Source: Desulfocicer sp963675955
GTDB lineage: Bacteria > Desulfobacterota > Desulfobacteria > Desulfobacterales > Desulfobacteraceae
Assembly: GCA_963675955.2 (NCBI GenBank)
Contig: CAXXVR010000009.1
Span: forward strand, 310,001 to 374,000
DNA: 64,000 nt
Reading direction: 5' to 3'
A program made the position numbers and the translations under genes. The notes beneath the pieces are model-generated. The model had not been told where the DNA came from, did not search any database, and saw only the letters and a program-made list of their open reading frames with translations. This document shows, one piece after another, positions 1 through 8,058 of this stretch; within the stretch, counting starts at the first letter, position 1, and each line of letters starts with the position of its first letter.

Positions 1-29
1 GACCCACTCGTCATAATTGTTGGACCAAT

Positions 30-119
30 GGGGTCAGCCTTGCGTTATTGACGTTATCTTTTCACAGCCTGTGTAAATGCCAAAACCACCGAGCATGCCA
101 ATAACGCAAGCCTGACCCC
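30..119. repeat. arm-type palindromic repeat (family A, copy 1)
   Basis: The left arm (30-50) and right arm (99-119) are inverted complements matching at 20 of 21 positions. The core contains CACAGCCTGTGTAAA. Related copies lie at 19134-19200 (right half only) and 55579-55668 (whole). The arm motif GGGGTCAG.CTTG.GTTATTG is also the start of the arm (E) modules found near lipB, gcvH, lpd and clpB. Confidence 0.7.
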
Positions 120-277
120 TTCCCAACTCCTCCTTAAAATGGACCATGTTGTGAGTAAAGCCAAAAAAAGAATTGACATCATGGATATCCAAGTATACTT
201 AGACTTGTAAGGCCTGAAGGGCAGAAGTCCTTTATGGGTAAAGGGCAGAAGCCCTGTAAGTTTTATTGTGTGAAAAT

Positions 278-315
278 GCTGGGTGCTGGGGTGCTGGGGT
301 GCTGGGTACTGGGTT
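278..315 (+). repeat. G-rich heptamer tract (module D)
   Basis: Degenerate tandem repeat of GCTGGGT/TACTGGG units. Similar tracts occur at 572-605, 52850-52938, 60926-61050 and 61811-61840, with short reversed tracts at 30671-30692 and 39847-39870. Confidence 0.6.
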
Positions 316-571
316 AATGGGAATCAAAATTTCACATGGATCCATAAAATAGTTTCTTCATTGTTTGTTATGACAAGGGTTTTTGTCATGATGATCATAA
401 AAAATACCGGTGAAAAGTAAATTCATCGGTCAATTTTCCCGGAGTTAATCCGGGGATGCCATATGAAATGAAACCACGAAGGTTCTTTGCGTTCTCTTGT
501 CTTGTGTGATGAGAGTTCCGGGCGGCCTTGGTGGTTTTTTTGTTTTGCCCACTGTTTTTATATGAAAAAGA

Positions 572-668
572 AGGTGCTGGGTTTTGGGTACTGGGTACTG
601 GGTATTAACCGCAACTATTTTTTCATTATTCGTTGTGGCTGGCACTCACAGCCATGTATGTTATAAGA
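572..668 (+). repeat. composite repeat: heptamer tract plus short hairpin (modules D-G)
   Basis: A heptamer tract (572-605) is followed by a module reading CAACTATTTTTTCATTATTC, then GTTGTGGCTGGCACTCACAG and CCATG. That module contains a small hairpin (GGCTGGCACTCACAGCC). The same D-then-G order recurs at 60926-61110, 61811-61900 and, reversed, 39795-39895. The G module also precedes the long palindrome at 6551. Confidence 0.6.
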
Positions 669-808
669 AACTCCGCCTACATATTACATCAAAAGTACTT
701 TATACTTTTCAGGAGCGGGTGCCAGAAAATGGTCATTCACCCCATGAAAGTGTAAGGTGGAGATGAAGGATGTCAAAACCGGATTATCAAATTTAAGGAG
801 AAAGAAAC

Positions 809-1594
809 ATGAATCATCGTTTAATAAAATCCATCTGTGTTGCTGCATTTTTTGTTTTTTCACTGACCTCTTTTGCTTCAGCCCATTTTGGCATGATAAT
901 CCCGTCAGACAGCATGGTGATGCAGGATGATGACAGAACCTTAAATCTGATGTTGTCCTTTTCCCATCCCTTTGAAGGGCAGGGCATGGAACTTGTCAAG
1001 CCCGCTTCTTTTTTCATGGTAAAAGAAGGTAAAAAGACCGATCTTCTCGATTCCCTTGCCAAGGCCACCGTCATGGATCATGGTGCCTGGACCACGCATT
1101 TTCCGGTGAAAAGACCCGGGGCGTATATTTTCTGTATGGAACCTGTGCCCTACTGGGAACCTGCCGAGGATTGTTTTATTGTCCATTATACCAAAACAGT
1201 GGTTGCCGCCTATGGTCAGGAAGAGGGATGGGACGGTGAGGCTGGCCTGAAAACCGAGATTGTTCCCCTGTCCAAACCCTATGGCCTTTATGCCGGTAAT
1301 ATTTTCCAGGGCATTGTAAAAGTGGATGGAAAGGCTGTCCCCTGGGCCGAGGTGGAGGTGGAATATTACAACGAAAACAACAAGGCCGTGGCACCCACGG
1401 ACTACATGGTGACCCAGACCCTCCACGCCGATGGCAACGGGGTTTTCAGTTATGCTCCCCCGGTTGCCGGGTGGTGGGGGTTTGCAGGGTTGAGTACCTC
1501 TGATCAGAAGATGGACCATGACGGCGTGGAAAAAGATATTGAACTGGGGGCGGTTATCTGGGTACAGTTCCTGCCATGGCAGGCAGGCCAATAA
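809..1594 (+). CDS. nikK: NikK-like periplasmic component of nickel ECF transporter (DUF4198)
   Basis: 261 residues. A signal peptide covers about residues 1-25, with likely cleavage after SFASA so that the mature protein begins with His (HFGMI). The rest looks like a DUF4198-type periplasmic beta-rich protein. Members of this family occur as the NikK component of nickel ECF transporters, where they are thought to help deliver metal to NikM. The start is supported by AAGGAG seven bases upstream. It is the first gene of the run nikK-nikM-nikL-nikQ-nikO, and that order is the main reason for preferring nickel over cobalt. No cobalamin riboswitch or NikR palindrome was found upstream, so regulation is unknown. 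The family call is good. Substrate is inferred from context. Confidence 0.75.
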   Translation: MNHRLIKSICVAAFFVFSLTSFASAHFGMIIPSDSMVMQDDDRTLNLMLSFSHPFEGQGMELVKPASFFMVKEGKKTDLLDSLAKATVMDHGAWTTHFPVKRPGAYIFCMEPVPYWEPAEDCFIVHYTKTVVAAYGQEEGWDGEAGLKTEIVPLSKPYGLYAGNIFQGIVKVDGKAVPWAEVEVEYYNENNKAVAPTDYMVTQTLHADGNGVFSYAPPVAGWWGFAGLSTSDQKMDHDGVEKDIELGAVIWVQFLPWQAGQ

Positions 1595-1743
1595 CCATGG
1601 CCAATTACCCTGGGGGTGATGGCGTGTAAGCCCGTGGAAAAAATGATATCCCGGGCGATTCATTCCGGCACCAACGGGGGTACGAAAATGTCTCACAGCT
1701 CGGAGTCAGATGAATAAAAGCAGGTAAACAGAAAGGAAGGCAG

Positions 1744-2355
1744 ATGCACATTTCAGAAGGTGTTTTATCCGGCCAAGTCATGGCGGTGGGGGGGGTGCTG
1801 GCCTTTGCCGGAACGGCAGTGGGCCTTAAAAAAATTGACTATGACCGCATGGTCCATGTGGCCATTCTTTCCTCGGCTTTTTTTGTGGCATCCCTGATTC
1901 ATGTGAATCTCGGGCCCTCCAGTGTGCATCTCATCCTCAACGGCATTGTGGGGCTTTTGCTGGGATGGGCGGCCTTTCCCGCCATTTTGACGGCCCTGCT
2001 CCTCCAGGCAATTTTGTTTCAATATGGCGGGATAACGGCCCTGGGGGTGAATACCGTGATCATGGCGTTGCCAGCAGTGATCTGTTACTATCTGGTGGGA
2101 CCGCTTCCGGGTCGGAGTCCGCGATATACCTTTGTGGCGGCTTTCCTGGCCGGTGCAGGCAGTGTGGGGCTGGCGGCTTTGGGCCTGGGATCGGCCCTGT
2201 ATTTCACGGAAAAAAATTTCCTGGAAGTTTCCATGCTGGTAATGACGGCCAATCTGCCGGTGATGATCATTGAAGGTATTGTCACCGGGTTCTGTGTTAC
2301 CTTTCTTTTAAAGGTCTACCCTGAAATCTTTCCCCGGGGAGGATCTGAAAAATGA
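1744..2355 (+). CDS. nikM: NikM/CbiM family substrate-binding membrane protein of nickel ECF transporter
   Basis: 203 residues with about six or seven hydrophobic segments. This is the S component that binds the metal ion in the membrane. It has the diagnostic N-terminus MHISEGVLSG: in CbiM/NikM the initial Met-His and nearby conserved residues form the metal site. RBS GAAAGGAAGG lies just upstream. No NikN domain is fused to its C-terminus, so the separate NikK and NikL proteins probably fill that role. It overlaps nikL by four bases (ATGA), indicating translational coupling. Distinguishing nickel from cobalt rests on the presence of NikK and NikL rather than CbiN. Confidence 0.88.
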   Translation: MHISEGVLSGQVMAVGGVLAFAGTAVGLKKIDYDRMVHVAILSSAFFVASLIHVNLGPSSVHLILNGIVGLLLGWAAFPAILTALLLQAILFQYGGITALGVNTVIMALPAVICYYLVGPLPGRSPRYTFVAAFLAGAGSVGLAALGLGSALYFTEKNFLEVSMLVMTANLPVMIIEGIVTGFCVTFLLKVYPEIFPRGGSEK

Positions 2356-2903
2356 GAAAAAAAATAATGAGTCAAAAAAAAGGGCAGGGGACAGGTGCCG
2401 TCCTGCTGGAGGGTGGACGGGGAGGACTTGCCCTGGTGGTATTTGTGTTGATTCTCATGGGCAGTCCCCCGGCATGGGCCCACAAGGTGTATGTTTTTGC
2501 CTGGGTGGAGGCGGGGATGGTTTACACCGAGAGCAGTTTTGGGGATCAACCGGTGCACGGCGGGGCCATTGAGGTGGTGGATCAGAATAATCAGCTGGTG
2601 CTCCGGGGTAACACCGATGACCAGGGAAAATTTAATTTTCCCGTTCCTTCGTCAGTGACCTCGGATCTTTTGATCAAATTGGATGCCACCATGGGCCATC
2701 AGGCCCAATGGAAATTAACCCGGTCTGAACTCACTGCAGTGGGGGAAAAGGCCCAGCAACAGCTCAGTGAAGCCATGACAAATAAGGCCCGTCTGGAGGC
2801 CAAACCGTCCATGGTGGCTGTGGCCAGTGGTATTGCTGTTATTTTTCTTATCTGTGGTATTGTCTCTGTTATAAATAAGAGAAGGAAACAACAAAATGGA
2901 TGA
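2352..2903 (+). CDS. nikL: NikL-like accessory membrane protein of nickel ECF transporter
   Basis: 183 residues. An N-terminal hydrophobic segment (about 24-43) ends in AWA, suggesting cleavage before His44 or a membrane anchor. A beta-rich extracytoplasmic domain follows, then a C-terminal transmembrane helix (about 153-175) with a short basic tail (KRRKQQ). Size, topology and position between nikM and nikQ match NikL/CbiL-type accessory proteins. The domain has a carboxypeptidase-regulatory-like feel (GNTDDQGKFNFPVP), as is usual for this family. It overlaps nikM by four bases and nikQ by eight. An internal ATG at 2367 is an alternative start. Confidence 0.7.
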   Translation: MRKKIMSQKKGQGTGAVLLEGGRGGLALVVFVLILMGSPPAWAHKVYVFAWVEAGMVYTESSFGDQPVHGGAIEVVDQNNQLVLRGNTDDQGKFNFPVPSSVTSDLLIKLDATMGHQAQWKLTRSELTAVGEKAQQQLSEAMTNKARLEAKPSMVAVASGIAVIFLICGIVSVINKRRKQQNG

Positions 2904-3648
2904 AACCCTTGCCCAGCAAGATTCGTGGATACATCGCATGGACCCCTGTGTAAGGGTGATAACAGCTGTGATTGTCTCTTTCAGTGCCGCTTTATGCCAT
3001 GATGTGAAAATTCTGGGGGTACATCTACTGATGTCCCTGGTACTTGTGGGTCTGGCCAAACTGCCCCCTGGGCCTGTTCTTAAACGCCTGAAACCCTTGT
3101 TCTGGTTTCTGGTGATGATCTGGCTGGTGATGCCCTTTACCCATGAGGGCGAGTCCCTGGTGTTGCTGGGACCGCTGACCCTCACCCGTCCAGGCGTGAT
3201 GCTGTGCGTGAACATCACCCTTAAGTCCGTGACCATTCTGTTGTATTTCATGGCCCTTGTGGCCACCATGACCGTGGCCACCCTGGGCCAGAGTCTGCAT
3301 TGCCTTCATGTGCCGGAGAAAATGGTGTTCTTACTGCTCATGACCTATCGCTACATTGCCGTAATCCAGATGGAGTACCAGCGACTGCTGCGGGCCGCAA
3401 GATTCCGGGGATTTGTACCCGGCACCAATATTCATTCCTACCGAACCTATGCCTACCTTGCCGGCATGCTGTTTGTCAGGGCATCCCGCAGGGCTTCAAG
3501 GGTTTATGATGCCATGCGCTGCCGAGGGTTCAACGGTAAATTTCATACCCTTGACACCTTTTCCCCGGGCGTGGTAAATCATCTGTTTCTTACCCTGGTA
3601 TCCGTGACCGCCCTGGGGCTGGTTGTAACCGAAACCCTGTTGATGTAA
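2896..3648 (+). CDS. nikQ: NikQ/CbiQ energy-coupling transmembrane protein (ECF T component)
   Basis: 250 residues with several membrane helices and the CbiQ-family cytoplasmic coupling motifs, seen here as RAARFRGF (about 168-175) and later YDAMRCRGF. These Ala-Arg-Gly helices couple the ATPase to the S component. The gene overlaps the end of nikL by eight bases. The T component links NikO ATP hydrolysis to metal release by NikM. It is followed by a 100-base spacer before nikO, longer than the other junctions in this operon. Confidence 0.85.
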   Translation: MDETLAQQDSWIHRMDPCVRVITAVIVSFSAALCHDVKILGVHLLMSLVLVGLAKLPPGPVLKRLKPLFWFLVMIWLVMPFTHEGESLVLLGPLTLTRPGVMLCVNITLKSVTILLYFMALVATMTVATLGQSLHCLHVPEKMVFLLLMTYRYIAVIQMEYQRLLRAARFRGFVPGTNIHSYRTYAYLAGMLFVRASRRASRVYDAMRCRGFNGKFHTLDTFSPGVVNHLFLTLVSVTALGLVVTETLLM

Positions 3649-3748
3649 ATTTTGACGATATGTTTAAGAGGCCTGCCACCCGGCCCAGGATGGTCGAAGG
3701 TGTGACCAGGTCCCATAAAATGTATTTTTAAATGAAAGTGAATAGACT

Positions 3749-4480
3749 GTGACCCATGATTTTCCTGTGATCCAACTGAAAAATGTTTCTTTTACCTGGC
3801 ATGGTGCTGCCGGACCCACCCTTGATGACGTAAACCTCACCGTTGAAGATACCGATCGCATCGGTATCATGGCCCCCAACGGCAGCGGTAAGACCACCTT
3901 GTTTCATACCATAATGGGGCTTTGTCTACCAGATACCGGTACCATTGAAGTCCTTGGAAAACCCATGAAAACAGAAAAAGATTTTCAGTGGATTCGGTCC
4001 CGGGTGGGGCTGCTGTTCCAGGATGCCGATGATCAGCTTTTCAGCCCCACGGTGATTGATGATGTCTGTTTTGGGCCTTTAAATCTGGGGTTTTCGCCGG
4101 AACAGGCCCTGGAGCAGGCCAGAGCGATTCTGAATCGACTGGGAATTACAGCGCTTGAAAACTGCATTACCCACAAACTGTCCGGGGGGCAGAAACGGCT
4201 GGTGGCCCTGGCTGCGGTGATGGCCATGGAGCCGGAACTGCTGCTTCTGGACGAACCCACGGCAGGCCTTGATGCCGGGGTGAAAAATACCCTTGCCGAC
4301 ACCCTGGTTTCTTTAACCATTCCCTACATTGTGATTTCCCATGAGTTTGATTTTATATCAGCTGTGACCAACCGGATTTTTTCCATGGAAAAGGGGCGGA
4401 TTCTAACCGATGATGAGGTGCATATCCACCAGCATGAGCACATGCACAAATTGGGGAAATACCCCCATAAACATGTGTGA
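3749..4480 (+). CDS. nikO: NikO/CbiO ATPase of nickel ECF transporter, with histidine-rich tail
   Basis: 243 residues starting at GTG. No in-frame ATG fits the conserved N-terminus, which starts at once with VIQLKNVSF. Walker A is PNGSGKTT (43-50), the ABC signature LSGGQ (144-148), Walker B LLLLDEP (about 164-170), and the switch His is H198. This is the cytoplasmic ATPase of the nickel ECF transporter. The C-terminal 19 residues carry seven histidines (225, 227, 229, 231, 233, 240, 242), probably a metal-binding or sensing tail and further support for a metal substrate. The RBS is weak, so translation may depend on readthrough from nikQ. Confidence 0.88.
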   Translation: MTHDFPVIQLKNVSFTWHGAAGPTLDDVNLTVEDTDRIGIMAPNGSGKTTLFHTIMGLCLPDTGTIEVLGKPMKTEKDFQWIRSRVGLLFQDADDQLFSPTVIDDVCFGPLNLGFSPEQALEQARAILNRLGITALENCITHKLSGGQKRLVALAAVMAMEPELLLLDEPTAGLDAGVKNTLADTLVSLTIPYIVISHEFDFISAVTNRIFSMEKGRILTDDEVHIHQHEHMHKLGKYPHKHV

Positions 4481-4559
4481 GGTGAAAGCCGGTTTGTTTT
4501 TCGATTCCATCTGAAAAAACCTTCTAAGTTGTACAAAATATTGGACATATATGAACATA

Positions 4560-4702
4560 AATGTAAATATTCGGTTTGCTCATGTAAATGTTTGGTCAGT
4601 GCCCCATATTCGCCTGTTTGGGGCTGCGTAGCATACTGATTGCTATGTGAGCAGACCAAAACGGGTGAAGATGGGGTGCTGACCGAATATTTACACATAA
4701 AT
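4560..4702. repeat. palindromic interspersed repeat (family C, copy 1)
   Basis: About 140 bases with long inverted arms (for example GCCCCATATTCGCCTGTTTG on one side and AAACGGGTGAAGATGGGGTG on the other) around an AGCATACTGATTGCTAT centre, flanked by AATATTTAC/GTAAATATT ends. The complementary orientation is at 14718-14848 and a third copy at 30476-30606. It carries no ORF and resembles a MITE- or REP-type element. Confidence 0.7.
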
Positions 4703-4743
4703 ATTATACTTGTACGATAAATACCACAACTCAGGGGGATATT

Positions 4744-4959
4744 ATGAGAATTATAAATTTTAGCGAAACAAGAAACAATCTAAAATCAGTATTGGATCAG
4801 GTTGTTGATGATGCTGATTATACGGTAATTACCCGTCGTGATGCTGAAAATGCGGTTGTAATGTCATTGGAAACGTTTAATAGTTTTATGGAAACATTTT
4901 ATCTTCTCAGATCAGTAAATAATTCGGCACGGAGGAGTCAGGCCATAAGCCACGCCTGA
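4744..4959 (+). CDS. orphan YefM/Phd-type antitoxin, 3' end altered
   Basis: 71 residues. The N-terminal part (MRIINFSETRNNLKSVLDQV, then DYTVITRRDAENAVVMSLE and FNSFMETFYLLRS) is a clear YefM/Phd DNA-binding antitoxin domain. After residue 56 or so, similarity to the usual tail (LLRSPANARRLL and onward) is lost and the frame runs into a perfect 10-bp inverted repeat (4933-4964) related to the window's arm repeat. No RelE/YoeB toxin gene follows; ahcY lies there on the opposite strand. It looks like a truncated relic that may still bind DNA. AGGGGG just upstream of the ATG serves as RBS. Confidence 0.7.
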   Translation: MRIINFSETRNNLKSVLDQVVDDADYTVITRRDAENAVVMSLETFNSFMETFYLLRSVNNSARRSQAISHA

Positions 4960-4967
4960 CTCCTTTT
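4933..4967 (+). terminator. hairpin at the end of the antitoxin gene (arm-repeat related)
   Basis: AGGAGTCAGG (4933-4942) pairs perfectly with CCTGACTCCT (4955-4964), with a 12-base loop and then TTTT. It could end plus-strand transcripts. The right side, CCATAAGCCACGCCTGACTC, closely resembles the reversed arm repeat CCAATAAGCCAAGCCTGACC, so it is probably a derivative of that family. Confidence 0.55.
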
Positions 4968-4992
4968 GAATCAGCCAATTCCGAAAGTTGAA

Positions 4993-6438
4993 TTAATACC
5001 GATAATGATCGGGTTTGTAGGGTCCCTCCACAGGTACGCCGATATAATCGGCCTGCTGCTGGCTCAGGCGGGTAAGTTTTACCCCAAGTGTCTCCAGGTG
5101 CAGGCGTGCCACCTCTTCGTCCAGCTCCTTGGGAAGGGTGTATACCTTTTTCTCCAGATCTTCTTTGGCAAGCTTGATCTGGGCCAGGCACTGATTTGTG
5201 AAACTGTTGCTCATGACAAAGCTGGGGTGGCCGGTGGCGCATCCCAGGTTCACCAGACGACCTTCTGCCAGTACCACCACGGATTTCCCCGATGAGGCCA
5301 GGGTCCACTTGTCCACCTGGGGTTTGATGGTGCTTTTTACGTTTTTCTCGTTGCCTTCCAGATGGCTCATTTCAATTTCATTATCAAAATGTCCGATATT
5401 GCAGATTATGGCCTCGTCTTTCATCATGTCAATGTGCTCGCCCCGGATGACATGGTAGTTGCCCGTGGCCGTGACAAAGAGATCTCCCTGGGGGGCGGCC
5501 TCTTCCATGGTCAGCACCTGGAAGCCTTCCATGGCGGCCTGCAGCGCGCATATGGGATCAATTTCTGTGATGATCACCCTGGCACCGTAACCCTTCATGG
5601 AGTTGGCACAACCCTTGCCCACATCGCCGAATCCTGCCACCACAACCACCTTGCCTGCCAGCATGATGTCAGTGGCCCGCTTGATGCCATCGGCCAGGGA
5701 TTCCCGGCAGCCGTAGAGGTTATCAAATTTAGATTTGGTCACAGAATCGTTGACATTGATGGCTGGAAATAAAAGTTCCTTCCGGGCCGCCAGATGGTAG
5801 AGCCGATGAACGCCTGTGGTGGTCTCTTCGGATACGCCCCGGATATTGTCTGCAATTTTTGTCCATTTTTCAGGATCATCGGCAAGGCTTTGTTTTATGC
5901 GTTCCATGAGACAGATCTCATCGGCACTGCCGGTGATGTTATCAAGCAGGGAGGGATTTTTCTCCACCTTGACGCCCTGATGGACCATGAGGGTGGCATC
6001 TCCGCCGTCATCCACAATGAGATCCGGGCCGGAACCATCTGGCCAGGTCAGGGCCTGTTCCGTGCACCACCAGAAGTCCTCAAGCGTTTCCCCCTTCCAG
6101 GCAAACACGGCGGCGGAGCCCTTTTCTGCAATGGCTGCTGCGGCGTGGTCCTGGGTGGAAAAGATGTTGCAGGTAGCCCAGCGCAGATCCGCCCCGAGTT
6201 CATACAGGGTGTCAATGAGCATGGCCGTCTGGATGGTCATGTGCAGACTGCCCATGATTTTAAATCCCTTGAGAGGCTTTTCTGTGCCATATTTTTTCCG
6301 GATGGCCATGAGGCCGGGCATCTCTTTTTCCGACAGCTGCATGTCCTTGTGGCCATGGGCGGCAAGGGTGATATCCTTTACCTTATATCTCAGGCCCGGA
6401 TCCAGGGCCAGGATGGTTTTTTCTATTGTCTCTTGCAT
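4993..6438 (-). CDS. ahcY: adenosylhomocysteinase (SAH hydrolase)
   Basis: 481 residues. Splits S-adenosylhomocysteine into homocysteine and adenosine in the cytosol, using tightly bound NAD. The NAD-binding motif GFGDVGKG, the GKSVVVLAEG and NLGCATGHPSFVMS segments and the C-terminal KPDHYRY are all present. It contains the roughly 40-residue insertion (around TWPDGSGPDLIVDDGGDATL) typical of many bacterial and plant-type enzymes, which accounts for its length. It lies 354 bases downstream of metK on the same strand, with a repeat between them, and near an adenosine kinase: a SAM/SAH recycling group. I saw no SAH riboswitch in its leader. Confidence 0.97.
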   Translation of the reverse strand: MQETIEKTILALDPGLRYKVKDITLAAHGHKDMQLSEKEMPGLMAIRKKYGTEKPLKGFKIMGSLHMTIQTAMLIDTLYELGADLRWATCNIFSTQDHAAAAIAEKGSAAVFAWKGETLEDFWWCTEQALTWPDGSGPDLIVDDGGDATLMVHQGVKVEKNPSLLDNITGSADEICLMERIKQSLADDPEKWTKIADNIRGVSEETTTGVHRLYHLAARKELLFPAINVNDSVTKSKFDNLYGCRESLADGIKRATDIMLAGKVVVVAGFGDVGKGCANSMKGYGARVIITEIDPICALQAAMEGFQVLTMEEAAPQGDLFVTATGNYHVIRGEHIDMMKDEAIICNIGHFDNEIEMSHLEGNEKNVKSTIKPQVDKWTLASSGKSVVVLAEGRLVNLGCATGHPSFVMSNSFTNQCLAQIKLAKEDLEKKVYTLPKELDEEVARLHLETLGVKLTRLSQQQADYIGVPVEGPYKPDHYRY

Positions 6439-6462
6439 GGGTTTGTTCCCTTATCTTAAATT

Positions 6463-6510
6463 AACGGCCACAGCAGGTGGGCCTGCCATGGCCGTTTTAG
6501 TTTTTTTTAT
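6463..6510 (+). terminator. strong hairpin with U-run, upstream of ahcY
   Basis: AACGGCCA (6463-6470) pairs with TGGCCGTT (6489-6496), with an inner GCAGG/CCTGC pair, followed on the plus strand by TTTTAGTTTTTTTT. As an intrinsic terminator it points along the plus strand, antisense to ahcY. On the minus strand it lies about 25-58 bases before the ahcY start and would form a leader hairpin. It may block antisense transcription into the repeat and metK. Confidence 0.55.
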
Positions 6511-6550
6511 ATGAAACTCCGTCCAACATACTGCAATGATAAGAGTTTCA

Positions 6551-6786
6551 ATTTTCGTTGTGGCTGGCACTCACAGCCATGTATGTTATATGAAAAGGCA
6601 GCCTCCAAGGCAACCTCGGCAGAGCCGCCCCCCCGATGGGCAATAGGAACCGGACAATTGAGCTGTCTACAGTTCCGGTCCGGGACCATTGCCCGTCGGG
6701 GGGGGCGGCGGCATAATGTCATTTGGCTCCGCGTCTACGACCCAATATTCGTTGTGTCCGCCAGGACATGCCCGTTATATAAAAAT
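6551..6786 (-). repeat. long GC-rich palindromic repeat with hairpin module (modules G-B, copy 1)
   Basis: Starts with the GTTGTGGCTGGCACTCACAG hairpin module. A palindrome follows whose arms read GCCGCCCCCCCGATGGGCAA and TTGCCCGTCGGGGGGGGCGG, around a CCGGACAATTGAGCTGTCTA core. A flank with CATTTGGCTCCGCGTCTACG comes next. Related copies lie at 35046-35243, 39617-39895, 61051-61222 and 57556-57620 (flank only), with a divergent one at 63581-63880. It fills the space between metK and ahcY. Confidence 0.75.
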
Positions 6787-6792
6787 GCTGTA

Positions 6793-7965
6793 TTAGAGAC
6801 CAGCTTTAACCTTGATCTCGGCGGCTTTATCTGTATGTTCCCAGGTAAAATCTGGATCATGACGTCCAAAATGACCATAGGCTGAAGTTTTTCTGTAGAT
6901 GGGACGCAGAAGATTTAAGGTATTTATTATACCTGCCGGTCGCAGGTCAAACACCTCTTTAACAATTTCCACGGCTTTTTTTTCTGGGATTTTGCCGGTG
7001 CCCTTGAAATCCACCAGCAGAGATACCGGTTCTGCTACGCCAATGGCGTAAGCTACCTGGATTTCACACATGTCTGCCACCCCGGAGGCCACCAGATTTT
7101 TAGCAATGTAACGGCCCATGTAAGAGGCGCTTCGATCCACTTTGGAGGGATCCTTTCCGGAAAAACATCCGCCGCCGTGGCTGCCCTGGCCGCCATAGGT
7201 ATCCACAATGATCTTGCGACCGGTAAGCCCGCAGTCACCCATGGGACCGCCAATGACAAATTTTCCCGTGGGGTTGATGAAGAACCGGGTGTCCCCGTCC
7301 ATCATCTCCGCAGGGATGACCTTTCGGATGACCTCTTTAATGATGGCCTCCTTAAGATCTTCATGGGCCACGTCTGGCTTATGCTGGGAAGACACCACAA
7401 TGGTGTCCACCCGGTGGGGTTTGCCATCCATATATTCAATGGTGACCTGGGATTTACCGTCGGGTCTTAAAAAATCCAGTGCGCCGTTTTTTCTCACCTG
7501 GGCCAGGCGCTGGGTCAGCTTGTGGGCATAGCTGATGGGCATGGGCATGAGTTCCGGGGTCTCGTTGGTGGCAAAACCAAACATGAGACCTTGGTCACCT
7601 GCACCCTGTTCCTTGTGAAGTCCTTCGCCCTCATCCACACCCTGGGCAATGTCCGGAGACTGATGATCAATACTTGTGATCACAGAGCAGGTGCGCCAGT
7701 CAAAGCCCATGTCCGACGAGTGATACCCGATGTCTCTGATGGTTTGCCGTACAATTTCGGGCATGTCCACGTAACAGTCGGTGGTAATCTCTCCGGCGAT
7801 CATGGCAAGACCGGTGGTGACGAGGGTTTCACAGGCCACCCTGCATTTTTTATCCTCGGCCATGATGGCATCAAGAATACTGTCGGAAATGGCATCAGCC
7901 ACTTTGTCGGGATGTCCCTCGGTGACAGATTCAGATGTGAACAGAGAGGATTTTTTTTCCGTCAT
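6793..7965 (-). CDS. metK: S-adenosylmethionine synthetase
   Basis: 390 residues, full length. Makes SAM from methionine and ATP. The family hallmarks are clear: SESVTEGHPDKVADAISD near the N-terminus, the GAGDQGLMFG hexapeptide region, and GGCFSGKDPSKVDRSASY with the catalytic lysines. RBS AAAGGAGAT precedes the ATG. A sigma-70-like promoter lies about 95-120 bases upstream. With ahcY downstream and an adenosine kinase divergently upstream it forms an activated-methyl-cycle group. Confidence 0.97.
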   Translation of the reverse strand: MTEKKSSLFTSESVTEGHPDKVADAISDSILDAIMAEDKKCRVACETLVTTGLAMIAGEITTDCYVDMPEIVRQTIRDIGYHSSDMGFDWRTCSVITSIDHQSPDIAQGVDEGEGLHKEQGAGDQGLMFGFATNETPELMPMPISYAHKLTQRLAQVRKNGALDFLRPDGKSQVTIEYMDGKPHRVDTIVVSSQHKPDVAHEDLKEAIIKEVIRKVIPAEMMDGDTRFFINPTGKFVIGGPMGDCGLTGRKIIVDTYGGQGSHGGGCFSGKDPSKVDRSASYMGRYIAKNLVASGVADMCEIQVAYAIGVAEPVSLLVDFKGTGKIPEKKAVEIVKEVFDLRPAGIINTLNLLRPIYRKTSAYGHFGRHDPDFTWEHTDKAAEIKVKAGL

Positions 7966-8058
7966 GGTATCTCCTTTATGATATCACATGTATAAACGTC
8001 TGAATTTATTTTGAATGTGATGTAAAATATAAATTTATTTTATGTATATCGACTCAAT

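Larger units (their letters stand above)
1..808. other. gene-free region with interspersed repeats
   Basis: No credible coding region is seen. The stretch holds an arm-type palindrome at 30-119, a tandem pair of GGGCAGAAG-containing segments near 218-258, G-rich heptamer tracts at 278-315 and 572-605, a segment with near-palindromic ends of the CCACGAAGG/CCTTGGTGG type around 470-535, and a short-hairpin module at 610-668 that recurs elsewhere in the window. The short ORFs here lie inside these repeats and have no RBS or recognisable protein signature. Any promoter for the downstream nickel operon must lie in the last 150 bases, but I could not assign one. Confidence 0.6.

Noticed and set aside
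668..808. Possible metal or cobalamin riboswitch, or NikR site, ahead of nikK
   Set aside because: No B12-box-like sequence, no NiCo core and no GTGTTAC..GTAACAC-like palindrome could be found; the sequence before the RBS is ordinary.
941..1696. Long minus-strand ORF antisense to nikK
   Set aside because: It mirrors the nikK coding frame and has no RBS or family features.
7966..8058. SAM riboswitch in the metK leader
   Set aside because: The leader is short and AT-rich, with no SAM-I, SAM-II or SAM-IV core visible.
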